Below are positions 8,010-15,851 of a stretch of DNA of 64,000 nt, piece after piece. Under the pieces are notes generated by a model. The model saw nothing but the letters and a program-made list of their open reading frames with translations. It was not told the origin of the DNA and did not search any database. The position numbers were made by a program, and so were the translations under genes. Every line of letters begins with the position of its first letter. The first letter of the stretch is position 1. Source of the stretch: RH-AL1 sp964244495 (GTDB taxonomy: Bacteria; Pseudomonadota; Alphaproteobacteria; Rhizobiales; Beijerinckiaceae); assembly GCA_964244495.1 (NCBI GenBank), contig CAXTIU010000003.1, positions 62,001 through 126,000 of the forward strand. Reading direction: 5' to 3'.

Positions 8010-9479
8010 TCACAGGTAGGGCATCATCAACCGCACGCCGGCGTCGCGCAGCCGCACCGGCAGCGGGCGGGCGCCGAGCTCCCGGTTGGTCAGGGGGGTG
8101 CCGCGATGACTCGTCACGAAATGCTGCAACGCCTGGGCGATCGCCCGGTCGTACACCTCCATGCACACCTCGAAGTTGAGGCGGAACGAGCGCATGTCCC
8201 AGTTTGCGCTGCCGATCAGGCTCCACTCGCCGTCCACCACCATGACCTTGGAATGGCGGAACGGTTCCGGCCCGAGCCAGATGTTGACCCCGTTCTTCAG
8301 CAGCGAGCCGATGTTGGCGCGCGAGGCCCAGTCGACGAAGACGTGGTTGCTCCTGTGCGGCATCACGACGTGGACGGCGACGCCGCGCATCGCGGCCAGC
8401 GCCAGGGCGGTGTTGAGCCGCTCGTCCGACACGAAATACGGGGTCATGACGTAGATGGAGGCGCGCGCGCAGGCGATCGCCTGCATCACGCAGAACTCGA
8501 TCTTCTCGAGGTCCTGGTCCGGCCCGGAGGTGATCACGCGCGCCTTCGCGTGTCCATCGGCGTGCCCGTGCGCGTCGAGCGGCGGGAACCAGGCGGCGCC
8601 CTCGAGCTGCTCGCCGGTGACGAAGGCCCAATCGTCGGCGAAGGCGTCGACGAGTTGCGCCACCACCGGCCCGCCCACCCTGAAATGCGTGTCCTGCACG
8701 GGGTGGCGGGGGTGCGTGCCCATGACGTTCTCGTCGGCGATGTTCATGCCGCCGGTGAAGCCGATCCGGCCGTCGACCACCAGGATCTTCTTGTGCGAGC
8801 GCAGGTTGAGCAACGGCATGCGCCACGGCAGCGGCGAGTGCATGAAGCGGCCGGCCGGCACGCCCCTGCGGCGCAGCGCGTGGTAGGCGCGCGATAGGAG
8901 GTAGCCGCCGCCGATGCCGTCCACGATGACGCGGACGGCGACGCCCCGGCGATGGGCCGCCGCCAGCGCCTCGACGAAGCGCGTGCCGACCCCATCCACG
9001 TGCATGATGAAGCTCGACAGGCCGATGCTGGTCGTCGCCGCCTCGATCGCCGCCAGCATCGCCGGGTAGGCCTCGTCGCCGTTCTGGTAGGTTTGCAACG
9101 CGTTGCCGGCCTCCAGGCGGCGGCGCGAGATGCGCCCGATGCCCTTCTGCAGCGACTCCAGGTCGTCGCGCGCCTCGTGATGGTCGGCGTCGTGGAGGCG
9201 GCCGCGGGTGCGGGGGCGTCGGTCGAGGCGCTGGGCGCGCCGGCGGACGCGGTTGATGCCGAGCACGAAATACAGGAGCCCGCCGACGATCGGGGCGAGC
9301 CAGGTCAGGCCGATCCAGCCGAGCGCGGCACCGACGTCGCGCTTGCGCAGCAGGACGTGGACCGTGACGCCCGCCGCTACGACGATGTGCAGCGCGAGCG
9401 CCGCGCCGAACCGTATCGAATCGAACATGCTCGCGACCATCGTCAACCCGACCCACTCCGAACGGTGCGCCCGCTTCAT
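8010..9479 (-). CDS. cls: Cardiolipin synthase (phospholipase D family)
   Basis: About 489 residues. Two N-terminal hydrophobic segments (LALHIVVAAGVTVHVLL and IGLTWLAPIVGGLLYFVLGIN) are followed by two phospholipase D catalytic modules. The HKD motifs are SHKKILVVDGRIGFTGGMN in the first half and RHSKVMVVDGEWSLIGSAN in the second. This matches ClsA-type enzymes, which condense two phosphatidylglycerol molecules into cardiolipin at the inner membrane. The ORF start at 9479 has no clear Shine-Dalgarno; ATG 9440 or ATG 9428 (MFDSIRFG) would remove residues that look non-conserved, so the start is open. fluC follows on the same strand. Confidence 0.9.
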   Translation of the reverse strand: MKRAHRSEWVGLTMVASMFDSIRFGAALALHIVVAAGVTVHVLLRKRDVGAALGWIGLTWLAPIVGGLLYFVLGINRVRRRAQRLDRRPRTRGRLHDADHHEARDDLESLQKGIGRISRRRLEAGNALQTYQNGDEAYPAMLAAIEAATTSIGLSSFIMHVDGVGTRFVEALAAAHRRGVAVRVIVDGIGGGYLLSRAYHALRRRGVPAGRFMHSPLPWRMPLLNLRSHKKILVVDGRIGFTGGMNIADENVMGTHPRHPVQDTHFRVGGPVVAQLVDAFADDWAFVTGEQLEGAAWFPPLDAHGHADGHAKARVITSGPDQDLEKIEFCVMQAIACARASIYVMTPYFVSDERLNTALALAAMRGVAVHVVMPHRSNHVFVDWASRANIGSLLKNGVNIWLGPEPFRHSKVMVVDGEWSLIGSANWDMRSFRLNFEVCMEVYDRAIAQALQHFVTSHRGTPLTNRELGARPLPVRLRDAGVRLMMPYL

Positions 9480-9580
9480 CGCGGAAAAGCGCCGCTCGCG
9501 CTACGGCATCGGACCACATCGTGGATGCGGATCGACGCCGTGTCCTTCCCGTCGCATCGGCGTCTCGCGACGCGTCCGCG

Positions 9581-9604
9581 CCGGTCCGGTCCGGTCCGGT
9601 CCGG
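9581..9604. repeat. CCGGT pentanucleotide microsatellite
   Basis: Four copies of CCGGT plus CCGG in the cls-dedA intergenic region. It has no obvious function and is probably slippage-prone simple sequence. Confidence 0.85.
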
Positions 9605-9648
9605 AAGGTCACGGGCCGCCGCCGACGCGGCCGCGAAATTCTCCTCGT

Positions 9649-9774
9649 CACACACATTCTTGCGTCATTCGCGTCATGCGTCAGCGTCCGGACGGATCGC
9701 GGCCACCCCCATCGTCGCCGGCCGAGGTCGCCAAGGTAGCACTACCTTACGCTCGGCCTGTCACGGCCGCAAGC
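9649..9774 (+). repeat. Dispersed intergenic repeat, copy 1
   Basis: About 126 bp matching copy 2 (48527-48650, opposite strand). The first 36 bp match copy 2 with one mismatch and contain three GCGTCA words. Then come a shared GGATCGCGGCCAC block, a 25-26 bp variable spacer, a 16-bp dyad AAGGTAGCACTACCTT (9733-9748) and a shared GCCGCAAGC. It lies in the 501-bp gap between the divergent cls and dedA genes. That gap otherwise holds only a CCGGT microsatellite (9581-9604) and a GC hairpin (9863-9890). Confidence 0.8.
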
Positions 9775-9862
9775 GCGGGCCAGGTCGGCATGACCATCGA
9801 ACGCATCGTTCCACGTCCAGGACCCGCCGCGATCCGTCGGGGAATGGTGCGGAACGGGTCGC

Positions 9863-9890
9863 GGCGCCGGGGGATTGATCGCCCGGCGCC
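9863..9890 (+). other. Perfect GC-rich hairpin between the repeat and dedA
   Basis: GGCGCCGGG and CCCGGCGCC form a 9-bp perfect stem around a 10-base loop. No T-run follows, so it is not a canonical terminator, but it could close a transcript that starts near the repeat at 9649-9774, or be a protein-binding site. Confidence 0.45.
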
Positions 9891-9980
9891 TCGCGGCACG
9901 CGGGGAGGATCGGCGGCGGCTTTTGCCTTAACGTCCCTTGTCCACGGCCGGCGGTCCGGCGTGGCGGCGGAGAAACAAGC

Positions 9981-10646
9981 GTGCACCTGTTCGATCTCGC
10001 CACCATGACCCACCTCCTGTCGGCCTACGGCTACGCCGCCGTCTTCGTCCTGATCATGGGGGAAAGCGCCGGCGTTCCGCTGCCGGGCGAGACGGTGCTG
10101 GTCGGCGCGGCGGTGTTCGCCAGCACCGGCCGGGGGCTCGACATCCGCCTCGTCGTCCTCACCGCCGCCTGCGCGGCGATCCTCGGCGACAACCTCGGGT
10201 TCTGGATCGGCCGGACGTGGGGGGATCGGCTCCTCGACCGCGTCGGCCCCCGTCTCGGCCTCGACGCGCGCAAGCGGACGCTCGGGCAGTACCTGTTCCG
10301 GCGGTACGGCGGCGCGATCGTGTTCTTCGGCCGGTTCGTCGCCGTGCTGCGCACCTACGCGGCGCTGCTGGCCGGCGTCAACAAACTGCGCCCGCTCGCC
10401 TTCTTCGGCTACAACGCCGCCGGCGGGATCGTCTGGGCGCTGGTGTTCGGGCTCGGCGGATACCTGCTGGGCGAGGGCCTCAAGCGGATCACCGGGCCGG
10501 TCGGCTGGGCGGCGCTCGCCGCGGCGGCGATCGGGGCGGTCGTGCTGTGGCGCTTCTACAAGGCGCACGAGGAGCGGCTCCTCGACCAAGCCGAAGCAGC
10601 CATGGCCGGGGCGGTGATCGACGGCGAGGCGCCGGCCGGGCGTTAA
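9981..10646 (+). CDS. DedA family membrane protein
   Basis: A 221-residue inner-membrane protein of the DedA/VTT superfamily, members of which act in undecaprenyl-phosphate or phospholipid flipping. Visible features are the re-entrant-loop motif ESAGVPLPGETVLVGAA (about residues 28-44), GDNLGFWIGRTWG (about 73-85), and the paired motif FFGRFVAVLRTYAALLAGV (about 115-133), where the conserved Arg residues sit; the usual Pro of F-GRF-P-R is Ala here. Four to five helices follow. GTG 9981 is the only start close to the first helix, with a GGAG-like site upstream. It converges with ada, and the two stop codons share the tetranucleotide TTAA at 10643-10646. Confidence 0.88.
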   Translation: MHLFDLATMTHLLSAYGYAAVFVLIMGESAGVPLPGETVLVGAAVFASTGRGLDIRLVVLTAACAAILGDNLGFWIGRTWGDRLLDRVGPRLGLDARKRTLGQYLFRRYGGAIVFFGRFVAVLRTYAALLAGVNKLRPLAFFGYNAAGGIVWALVFGLGGYLLGEGLKRITGPVGWAALAAAAIGAVVLWRFYKAHEERLLDQAEAAMAGAVIDGEAPAGR

Positions 10647-11728
10647 TCCTTCCCTTCCTCTCGCTCGCGCGCCAACAGCGCCCGCTTGCGCTCGACGCCC
10701 CAGCGGTAGCCCGACAGCGAGCCGTCGCCGCGCAGGACGCGGTGGCAGGGAATGGCGACGGCGTGGGCGTTGGCCCCGCAGGCGCCGGCCACCGCGCGCA
10801 CCGCCGCCGGCTGGCCGACCGCCCGCGCCACGGCGGCGTAGGTGGTGGTGGTGCCCGGCGCCACGTCGCGCAGCGCCGCCCAGACCCGCTGCTGGAACGC
10901 CGTGCCGCCGATGTCGAGCGGCAGGTCCAGCCCGCGCCCGGGCGCCTCCACGAAGGCGACGACCCGCGCCAGCGTGGCGGCGAAGTCGGGGTCCGCGCCG
11001 GCGATGGCGGCCTTGGGGAAGCGCGCGCCCAAGTCGCGGGCGAGCGCGTCGGGGTCGTCGCCGAGCAGGATCGCGCAGATCCCCTTCGCGGTGGCCGCGA
11101 CGAGCACCGCGCCGAAGCGGCAATCACCGCAAGCGAAGCGGATGGCCGCGCCGGCACCGCCGTCGCGGTAGGCGGTCGGCGTCATGCCGAGGCGGGACGG
11201 GGCGGCGGCGTAGAAACGGCTCGCGCTGTTGAAGCCAGCGCCGTAGGCGGCCCGCGTCACCGGCTCGCCGGCGGCCAGGCCGGCGGCGACGCGTTCGGCG
11301 CGACGGGCGGCGGCGTAGGCGCGCGGCGTCACGCCGGTCGCGCCCTTGAAGACCCGGTGGAACCGCGAGGCGCTCAGCCCGGCCGCCTTCGCCAGGTCGG
11401 CGAGCGCCGGCGGCGTCTCCGCGGCGGCGATGCGGGCGCAGGCGCGGGACACCGCCTCGAGCCGGCGCTCGCTCGAGCTCGCTTCGTTCGGACGGCAGCG
11501 TTTGCACGGGCGGAACCCGGCCGCTTCCGCGGCGGCGCAGGTCGCGTGGAAGGCGACGTTCTCGCGCCGCGCGGCGCGCGAGGGGCAGCTCGGCCGGCAG
11601 TACACGCCCGTGCTGCGCACCGAGTAGACGAAGAGGCCGTCGGCCGTCGCGTCGCGCGCGCGGAGCGCCAGCCAGCGGGCCGCCTCCATCGCCTGCCGCG
11701 TCGATCCATCCCCGCCCGCCCCGTCCAT
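10643..11728 (-). CDS. ada: Ada: bifunctional transcriptional activator and O6-methylguanine-DNA methyltransferase
   Basis: 361 residues in three parts. The N-terminal zinc/methylphosphotriester domain has GVYCRPSCPSR (about residues 41-51) and FRPCKRC (about 72-78), giving the four cysteines seen in E. coli Ada. The middle is an AraC-type helix-turn-helix segment (LADLAKAAGLSASRFHRVFK, about residues 108-127). The C-terminal methyltransferase has AIPCHRVLRGDG (about residues 323-334) with the acceptor cysteine. All catalytic residues are present, so this should be a full adaptive-response protein that repairs alkylated DNA and activates its own regulon. ATG 11728 is preceded by GGGGGA. The overlap with dedA is tail to tail by 4 bp. 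Confidence 0.95.
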   Translation of the reverse strand: MDGAGGDGSTRQAMEAARWLALRARDATADGLFVYSVRSTGVYCRPSCPSRAARRENVAFHATCAAAEAAGFRPCKRCRPNEASSSERRLEAVSRACARIAAAETPPALADLAKAAGLSASRFHRVFKGATGVTPRAYAAARRAERVAAGLAAGEPVTRAAYGAGFNSASRFYAAAPSRLGMTPTAYRDGGAGAAIRFACGDCRFGAVLVAATAKGICAILLGDDPDALARDLGARFPKAAIAGADPDFAATLARVVAFVEAPGRGLDLPLDIGGTAFQQRVWAALRDVAPGTTTTYAAVARAVGQPAAVRAVAGACGANAHAVAIPCHRVLRGDGSLSGYRWGVERKRALLAREREEGKD

Positions 11729-11807
11729 CGCCCGTCCCCCGAATGGTGGCGACGCTAGCCGGCGGACGGCCGCGCGGCATCCCCTTTCTTGCCGCCCAAT
11801 CGCCGAG

Positions 11808-12596
11808 TCAGGCGCGTCCCGTCAACGCGCCGACGCTGCGGTAGAGGACGTAGCCGGCGACGGCGAAGATCAGGGCGGCGAACACGCGGCGAAGGTGGTC
11901 CCTCCGGTCGCACAGGGCCCGCGCGGAGCGACGGCCGGCGAGCCCGCCGGCGACGCCACCCAGGATGAACCAGGCGGCAACCGGCCAGTCCACCAGGCCG
12001 GAGCGCGCGTACGTCGCCGCCGTCGCGACGCTGAAGGCGCTGACCGCCAGCAGCGAGCTGCCGACCGCCTCGATCATCGGCATGCGGGTCGAGAACAGCA
12101 GGCACGGCACGACGAGGAAGCCGCCGCCGATGCCGAAGAAGCCGGACGCCCCGCCGGCGACGAGGGCGAGGCCGGCGACCGCCCCGTCCGAGCGGCGGTC
12201 GTATCCGGGCTTCGGTTCGTCGCGCGAGCGCCCCATCAGCACGCCGACGACGACCATCAGCAGGCCGAACAGGAGGAGGAGCTTCTGCCCGTCGAAAGCC
12301 TTGCCGAGCGTCGAGCCGACGACCGCGCCGGCGATGCCGACGGCGGCGAAGATCGCGGCGTCGCGCCAACGCACGTTGCCGGCGGCGGCGTGACCGGCGA
12401 AGTTCGCGAGGGCGGCGACCGCGACCGCGACCGCCCCGGTGCCGATCGCGACATGGGGCTGGGCGACCTCCGGTCGGGCCACGCCGACGACGTAGAGCAG
12501 CAGCGGCGTCGCCAGGATCGAGCCGCCGCCGCCGACCAGTCCGAGGGCGAAGCCGACGAGCGAGCCGCAGAGGATGGAGATCGCGGCTTCCGCCAT
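11808..12596 (-). CDS. TauE/SafE family (sulfite exporter-like) membrane protein
   Basis: 262 residues with about eight hydrophobic helices and the internal repeat of the family. The first half has GFALGLVGGGGSILATPLLLY (about residues 15-35) and the second half GGASGFFGIGGGFLVVPCLL (about 146-165), each carrying the glycine-rich G-G-GGG motif. Members export or import sulfur anions or other small anions; the substrate is not predictable here. It lies 28 bp downstream of the hybrid histidine kinase on the same strand and so may be the last gene of that transcript. Confidence 0.88.
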   Translation of the reverse strand: MAEAAISILCGSLVGFALGLVGGGGSILATPLLLYVVGVARPEVAQPHVAIGTGAVAVAVAALANFAGHAAAGNVRWRDAAIFAAVGIAGAVVGSTLGKAFDGQKLLLLFGLLMVVVGVLMGRSRDEPKPGYDRRSDGAVAGLALVAGGASGFFGIGGGFLVVPCLLFSTRMPMIEAVGSSLLAVSAFSVATAATYARSGLVDWPVAAWFILGGVAGGLAGRRSARALCDRRDHLRRVFAALIFAVAGYVLYRSVGALTGRA

Positions 12597-12624
12597 CGCG
12601 GCGCGCCCTGCTCGGGTGCCGCGC

Positions 12625-14934
12625 CTAGCCGGCGACGGCGCGGCGCTCGGCCACCGCGTCGCCGCCGAGCAGGCCGGCGATCTTGGCGGCGAGACCGGCG
12701 GTCGTGAACGGCTTGGCGATGAAGTCGGCGCCGGAGGCGGCGCTCACCTGCCCGGTCGGGGTGATCGCGTCCTTGGTGTAGCCGGTGGTGAAAAGGACGG
12801 GCAGGTCCGGGCGCAGCGCCAGCGCCTGCCGCGCGAGCTCCTTGCCGTCGATGGGGCCCTTCAGCACGATGTCGGTGAACAGCAGCGCGACGGCGGGATG
12901 GGCGCGCAGCAGCCGCAAGCCCTCGGGGCCGGTGCCGGCCTCGATCACGGTGTAGCCGGTGTCGCGCAGGGCCGCCGAGCTGAACTGGCGCACGAGGTCG
13001 TCGTCCTCGACGATCAGCACCGTCGCCGCCCCGCCCGGCGCCGGCTGCTGGTCCGGTCCTGGGACGGCGTCGTGCCGCGGCACCTGAGCGGCGGTCGGTT
13101 GGGCGCCGGTCGATTGGGCGGCGGCCGGGCGCGGCAGGTAGATCTTGATGGTGGTGCCGCGCCCCGGCTCCGTCTCGATGGCGGCGTGGCCGCCGGATTG
13201 GCGGGCGAAGCCGTAAACCTGGCTGAGGCCGAGCCCGGTGCCCTTGCCGACCGGCTTGGTCGTGAAGAAGGGCTCGAAGGCCTTGGCCACCACCTCGGGC
13301 GCCATGCCGGTGCCCGTGTCGGTGACGGCGATCACGACGTAGGGGCCGGGCGCCACGTCGGCGTGCTGGGCGCAGTAGCCTTCGTCGAGCACCGCGCTGG
13401 CGGTCGACACCGTCAGGGCCCCGCCCTTGGGCATCGCGTCGACGGCGTTGACGCAAAGATTGAGGATCGCGTTCTCGAGCTGGTTGGGGTCGGCGAACAC
13501 CGGGCACAGCCCGGTCGCCAGGTCGAGTTCGATCGCCACCGTCTCGCCGAGCGTGCGCTGCAGCAGGTTGAGCATGCCGTCCACGAGCGCGTTGGCGTCG
13601 AGCGGCTTGGGGTCGAGCGGGTGCTGGCGCGAGAAGGCGAGCAGGCGGGCAGTCAGCGTCGCGGCGCGCGAGGCGCCGTCGAGGGCGTTGCGGATCAGCA
13701 TCGTTTGGCGCGGGTCGGCGTCGCCGACGCGGCGCGCGAGGAGGTCGAGGCTGCCGACGACGACGGTCAGCAGGTTGTTGAAGTCGTGCGCGACGCCGCC
13801 GGTGAGCCGGCCCACCGCCTCCATCTTCTGCGCTTGGCGCAACTGCTCCTCGACGTGCGCCCGCTCGGCCATTTCCGTCTTCAGCAGGGCGGCGGAGTGG
13901 CGCCAGCGGCGGGTGGCCCGCCCCTCCAGCGCGATGCGGCGGATGGCGAAGCCGGACACCCCGAGCAGGGCCAGCGACGACAGCACGGCGACGAGGCCGT
14001 AGGTCCACATGTTGCGGCGCCACGGCATCATCGCCGTGCGGAGGCTGACGCCGAAGCCGATCACGACGGGATAGGAGCCGACCTTCTCGTAGCCGAACAA
14101 GCGCGTCTCGCCGTCGACGACGGCGGGTCGCATGAGGAAGCCGTTGGACCGGCTCCCGCTTTCCAGGTCCGACAGCACGTCCGGCGGCAGGTGGCCCATC
14201 GGCGTGGGTTCGCTGGCCAGCACGCCGCCGTCGTCGCGGGCGAGAACGATGAGGTGCTCGGCCTCGCGCTCGACGGCGCGGTAGAAGTCGTCGAAATAGG
14301 ACTGGTTGATGGCGATGGTGACGATGCCGGCGAAGCGTCCGGGGGTCTTGCCCGTGATGCGGGACGCCATGCTGAAGATGGGACCGCCCGCGCGCCGGCC
14401 CCCGGTCGCGCGGGAAATGTAGGGCAGCGCCTGGTCGTGGGCCCGCAGCGCCTTGAAGTCGTCCTCGTCGGCGATGGTCTCCGGGGCGCCGGGCGGCCAG
14501 TCGGCGCCGCGGGCGATCACGTTGCCGTCGGCGTCGGCGACGGTGATCCCCACGACCTGCGGGAAGAGCGCCTTGAGGTGCGCGAGCAGCAGGCGGAGGC
14601 TTTGGACGTCCTCGGGATCGGACCAGTTGGTGGTGCGCAGCCGCTCGTTGATCCGGTCGATCATGAGCTGGTGCGTCTCGAACACCTTCAGCGCGTGCTC
14701 GTGGAGGATGCGCGTCGTGCGCTCCACCCGGCGCGCGGCGGCGTGCTCGACGTCCCGACGGTTCTGCATCGTCGCCAGGGCGAACAGCACGAGCGGCAGC
14801 AGGATGGAGACGAAGAGCAGCGCGATCGTCGATCGCGGCGCGCGGGGCGCGCGAAGCTTGGTGGACAGGGAAGCGCGCGCCGTCGACCCGGGGTGAGGGA
14901 GCGGAGCGTCGATCAAGGCGGCCGACGACGTCAT
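12625..14934 (-). CDS. Hybrid sensor histidine kinase/response regulator
   Basis: About 769 residues. One helix near residue 45 and a second near residue 320 flank a periplasmic sensor region of about 250 residues, whose start (a LHEHALKVFETHQLMIDRI helix) resembles Cache/PDC-type sensors. The kinase core follows: phospho-acceptor in GGVAHDFNNLL (His about 383), N box NLCVNAVDA, G1 DTGTGMA and G2 GKGTGLGLS. The C-terminus is a receiver domain with acidic EDDD and phospho-acceptor FTDIVL (Asp about 688). ATG 14934 is preferred over TTG 14967, though neither has a good ribosome site. It starts 79 bp after puhE on the same strand, at the end of the photosynthesis operon. The ligand is unknown. 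Confidence 0.9.
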   Translation of the reverse strand: MTSSAALIDAPLPHPGSTARASLSTKLRAPRAPRSTIALLFVSILLPLVLFALATMQNRRDVEHAAARRVERTTRILHEHALKVFETHQLMIDRINERLRTTNWSDPEDVQSLRLLLAHLKALFPQVVGITVADADGNVIARGADWPPGAPETIADEDDFKALRAHDQALPYISRATGGRRAGGPIFSMASRITGKTPGRFAGIVTIAINQSYFDDFYRAVEREAEHLIVLARDDGGVLASEPTPMGHLPPDVLSDLESGSRSNGFLMRPAVVDGETRLFGYEKVGSYPVVIGFGVSLRTAMMPWRRNMWTYGLVAVLSSLALLGVSGFAIRRIALEGRATRRWRHSAALLKTEMAERAHVEEQLRQAQKMEAVGRLTGGVAHDFNNLLTVVVGSLDLLARRVGDADPRQTMLIRNALDGASRAATLTARLLAFSRQHPLDPKPLDANALVDGMLNLLQRTLGETVAIELDLATGLCPVFADPNQLENAILNLCVNAVDAMPKGGALTVSTASAVLDEGYCAQHADVAPGPYVVIAVTDTGTGMAPEVVAKAFEPFFTTKPVGKGTGLGLSQVYGFARQSGGHAAIETEPGRGTTIKIYLPRPAAAQSTGAQPTAAQVPRHDAVPGPDQQPAPGGAATVLIVEDDDLVRQFSSAALRDTGYTVIEAGTGPEGLRLLRAHPAVALLFTDIVLKGPIDGKELARQALALRPDLPVLFTTGYTKDAITPTGQVSAASGADFIAKPFTTAGLAAKIAGLLGGDAVAERRAVAG

Positions 14935-15013
14935 GGGGAGGAAGCCTGCGCCCCGTCGATGTCGCAAAGATGGCCAAGCCCGGTCGCTGGGCCGGTGCGG
15001 GCGGCGGGCGGGC

Positions 15014-15814
15014 TCAGGGCCGGTGAACCGCGCCGCGCGTGGCCCACGGCCTCGTGCCCCATCGCCGGGTGCTCCAGGCCCACAGCCTGTCGACCGGCAG
15101 GGGCACGACCATGAACACGTGCTCGGCGACGGCGAGGGCCAGCAGGGAGGCGACGAGGGTGCCGCCGACTTGGCTCCCCGGACCGGCCCCGGGATCGGCG
15201 GCGGCGGCGGCGATGGCGGCGGCGGCGAGCACGGCGGCCCCCATCGCCACGGGCATGAAGCCGTTGACCGGCCCCCGCCGGAAGTAGGAGCGCGCGTAGG
15301 CGATCGGCGCGGGCATGAAGCCGTCGTTGAGCACGGGCACGCCGAGGAACAGGTTGAGCTTGGCGCTGACCCGCATCGCCCAGAGCACCGCGAAGGTCAG
15401 CGTGCCGACCTGGTTGGGGCCGCCCCAACCCACCGCGAGCACCGCCAGGCCGGACACGGCGAGCGCGATCTCGTGGTACAGGATGGACGTGACCGCGTAG
15501 CCCACGCGCGACAGGCCGGTCGCCCCGGCGGGGCACGGCAGCGGGCGCGGCCCGGTGAAGAACCCCGCGAGGAAGGCGATCTCCTGGGTGCCCCACAGCA
15601 GGATCGCCGCCGTGAAGGCGGCGTAGGCACCCGGCACGTCGGTCCACGCGCTGCTCTTCGCCAGCACGAGCAGGCAGACGGGGAACGCCAGCGCCGCGCC
15701 GACGAGCCCCGCCCGCACGACCGCGCGCCGGCGCAGGACGAGCAACAGCACCAGCCCGGTCGAGAACCACCAGACGAAGAGCGCGTATGCGATCGCCGGC
15801 GCGACCGCCCTCAT
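15014..15814 (-). CDS. puhE: PuhE, photosynthetic complex assembly protein 2
   Basis: A 266-residue polytopic membrane protein matching the PuhE (DUF3623) family. Typical stretches are FVWWFSTGLVLLLVLRR at the N-terminus, YHEIALAVSGLAVLAVGWGGPNQ (first 20: YHEIALAVSGLAVLAVGWGG; about residues 113-135) and WAMRVSAKLNLFLGVPVLN (about 145-163), a very conserved block of the family. PuhE is needed for normal reaction-centre and BChl accumulation in Rhodobacter. Its location directly after acsF is the usual one. The start ATG 15814 overlaps the stop of a ten-codon mini-ORF made by a 12-bp tandem duplication (15820-15843). Confidence 0.92.
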   Translation of the reverse strand: MRAVAPAIAYALFVWWFSTGLVLLLVLRRRAVVRAGLVGAALAFPVCLLVLAKSSAWTDVPGAYAAFTAAILLWGTQEIAFLAGFFTGPRPLPCPAGATGLSRVGYAVTSILYHEIALAVSGLAVLAVGWGGPNQVGTLTFAVLWAMRVSAKLNLFLGVPVLNDGFMPAPIAYARSYFRRGPVNGFMPVAMGAAVLAAAAIAAAAADPGAGPGSQVGGTLVASLLALAVAEHVFMVVPLPVDRLWAWSTRRWGTRPWATRGAVHRP

Positions 15815-15819
15815 GGATC

Positions 15820-15843
15820 GATCCTGTCCATGATCCTGTCCAT
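15820..15843 (-). repeat. 12-bp tandem duplication just upstream of puhE
   Basis: On the minus strand the unit ATGGACAGGATC is present twice in direct succession. Read from 15843 it encodes MDRIMDRIDP and stops at a TGA that overlaps the puhE ATG (ATGA). Such overlap normally couples translation of the downstream gene to the upstream ORF. Confidence 0.88.
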
Positions 15844-15851
15844 GGCCCCGC

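Noticed and set aside
9581..9604. Possible CRISPR or regulatory array
   Set aside because: Only four copies of a five-base unit without spacers: a microsatellite.
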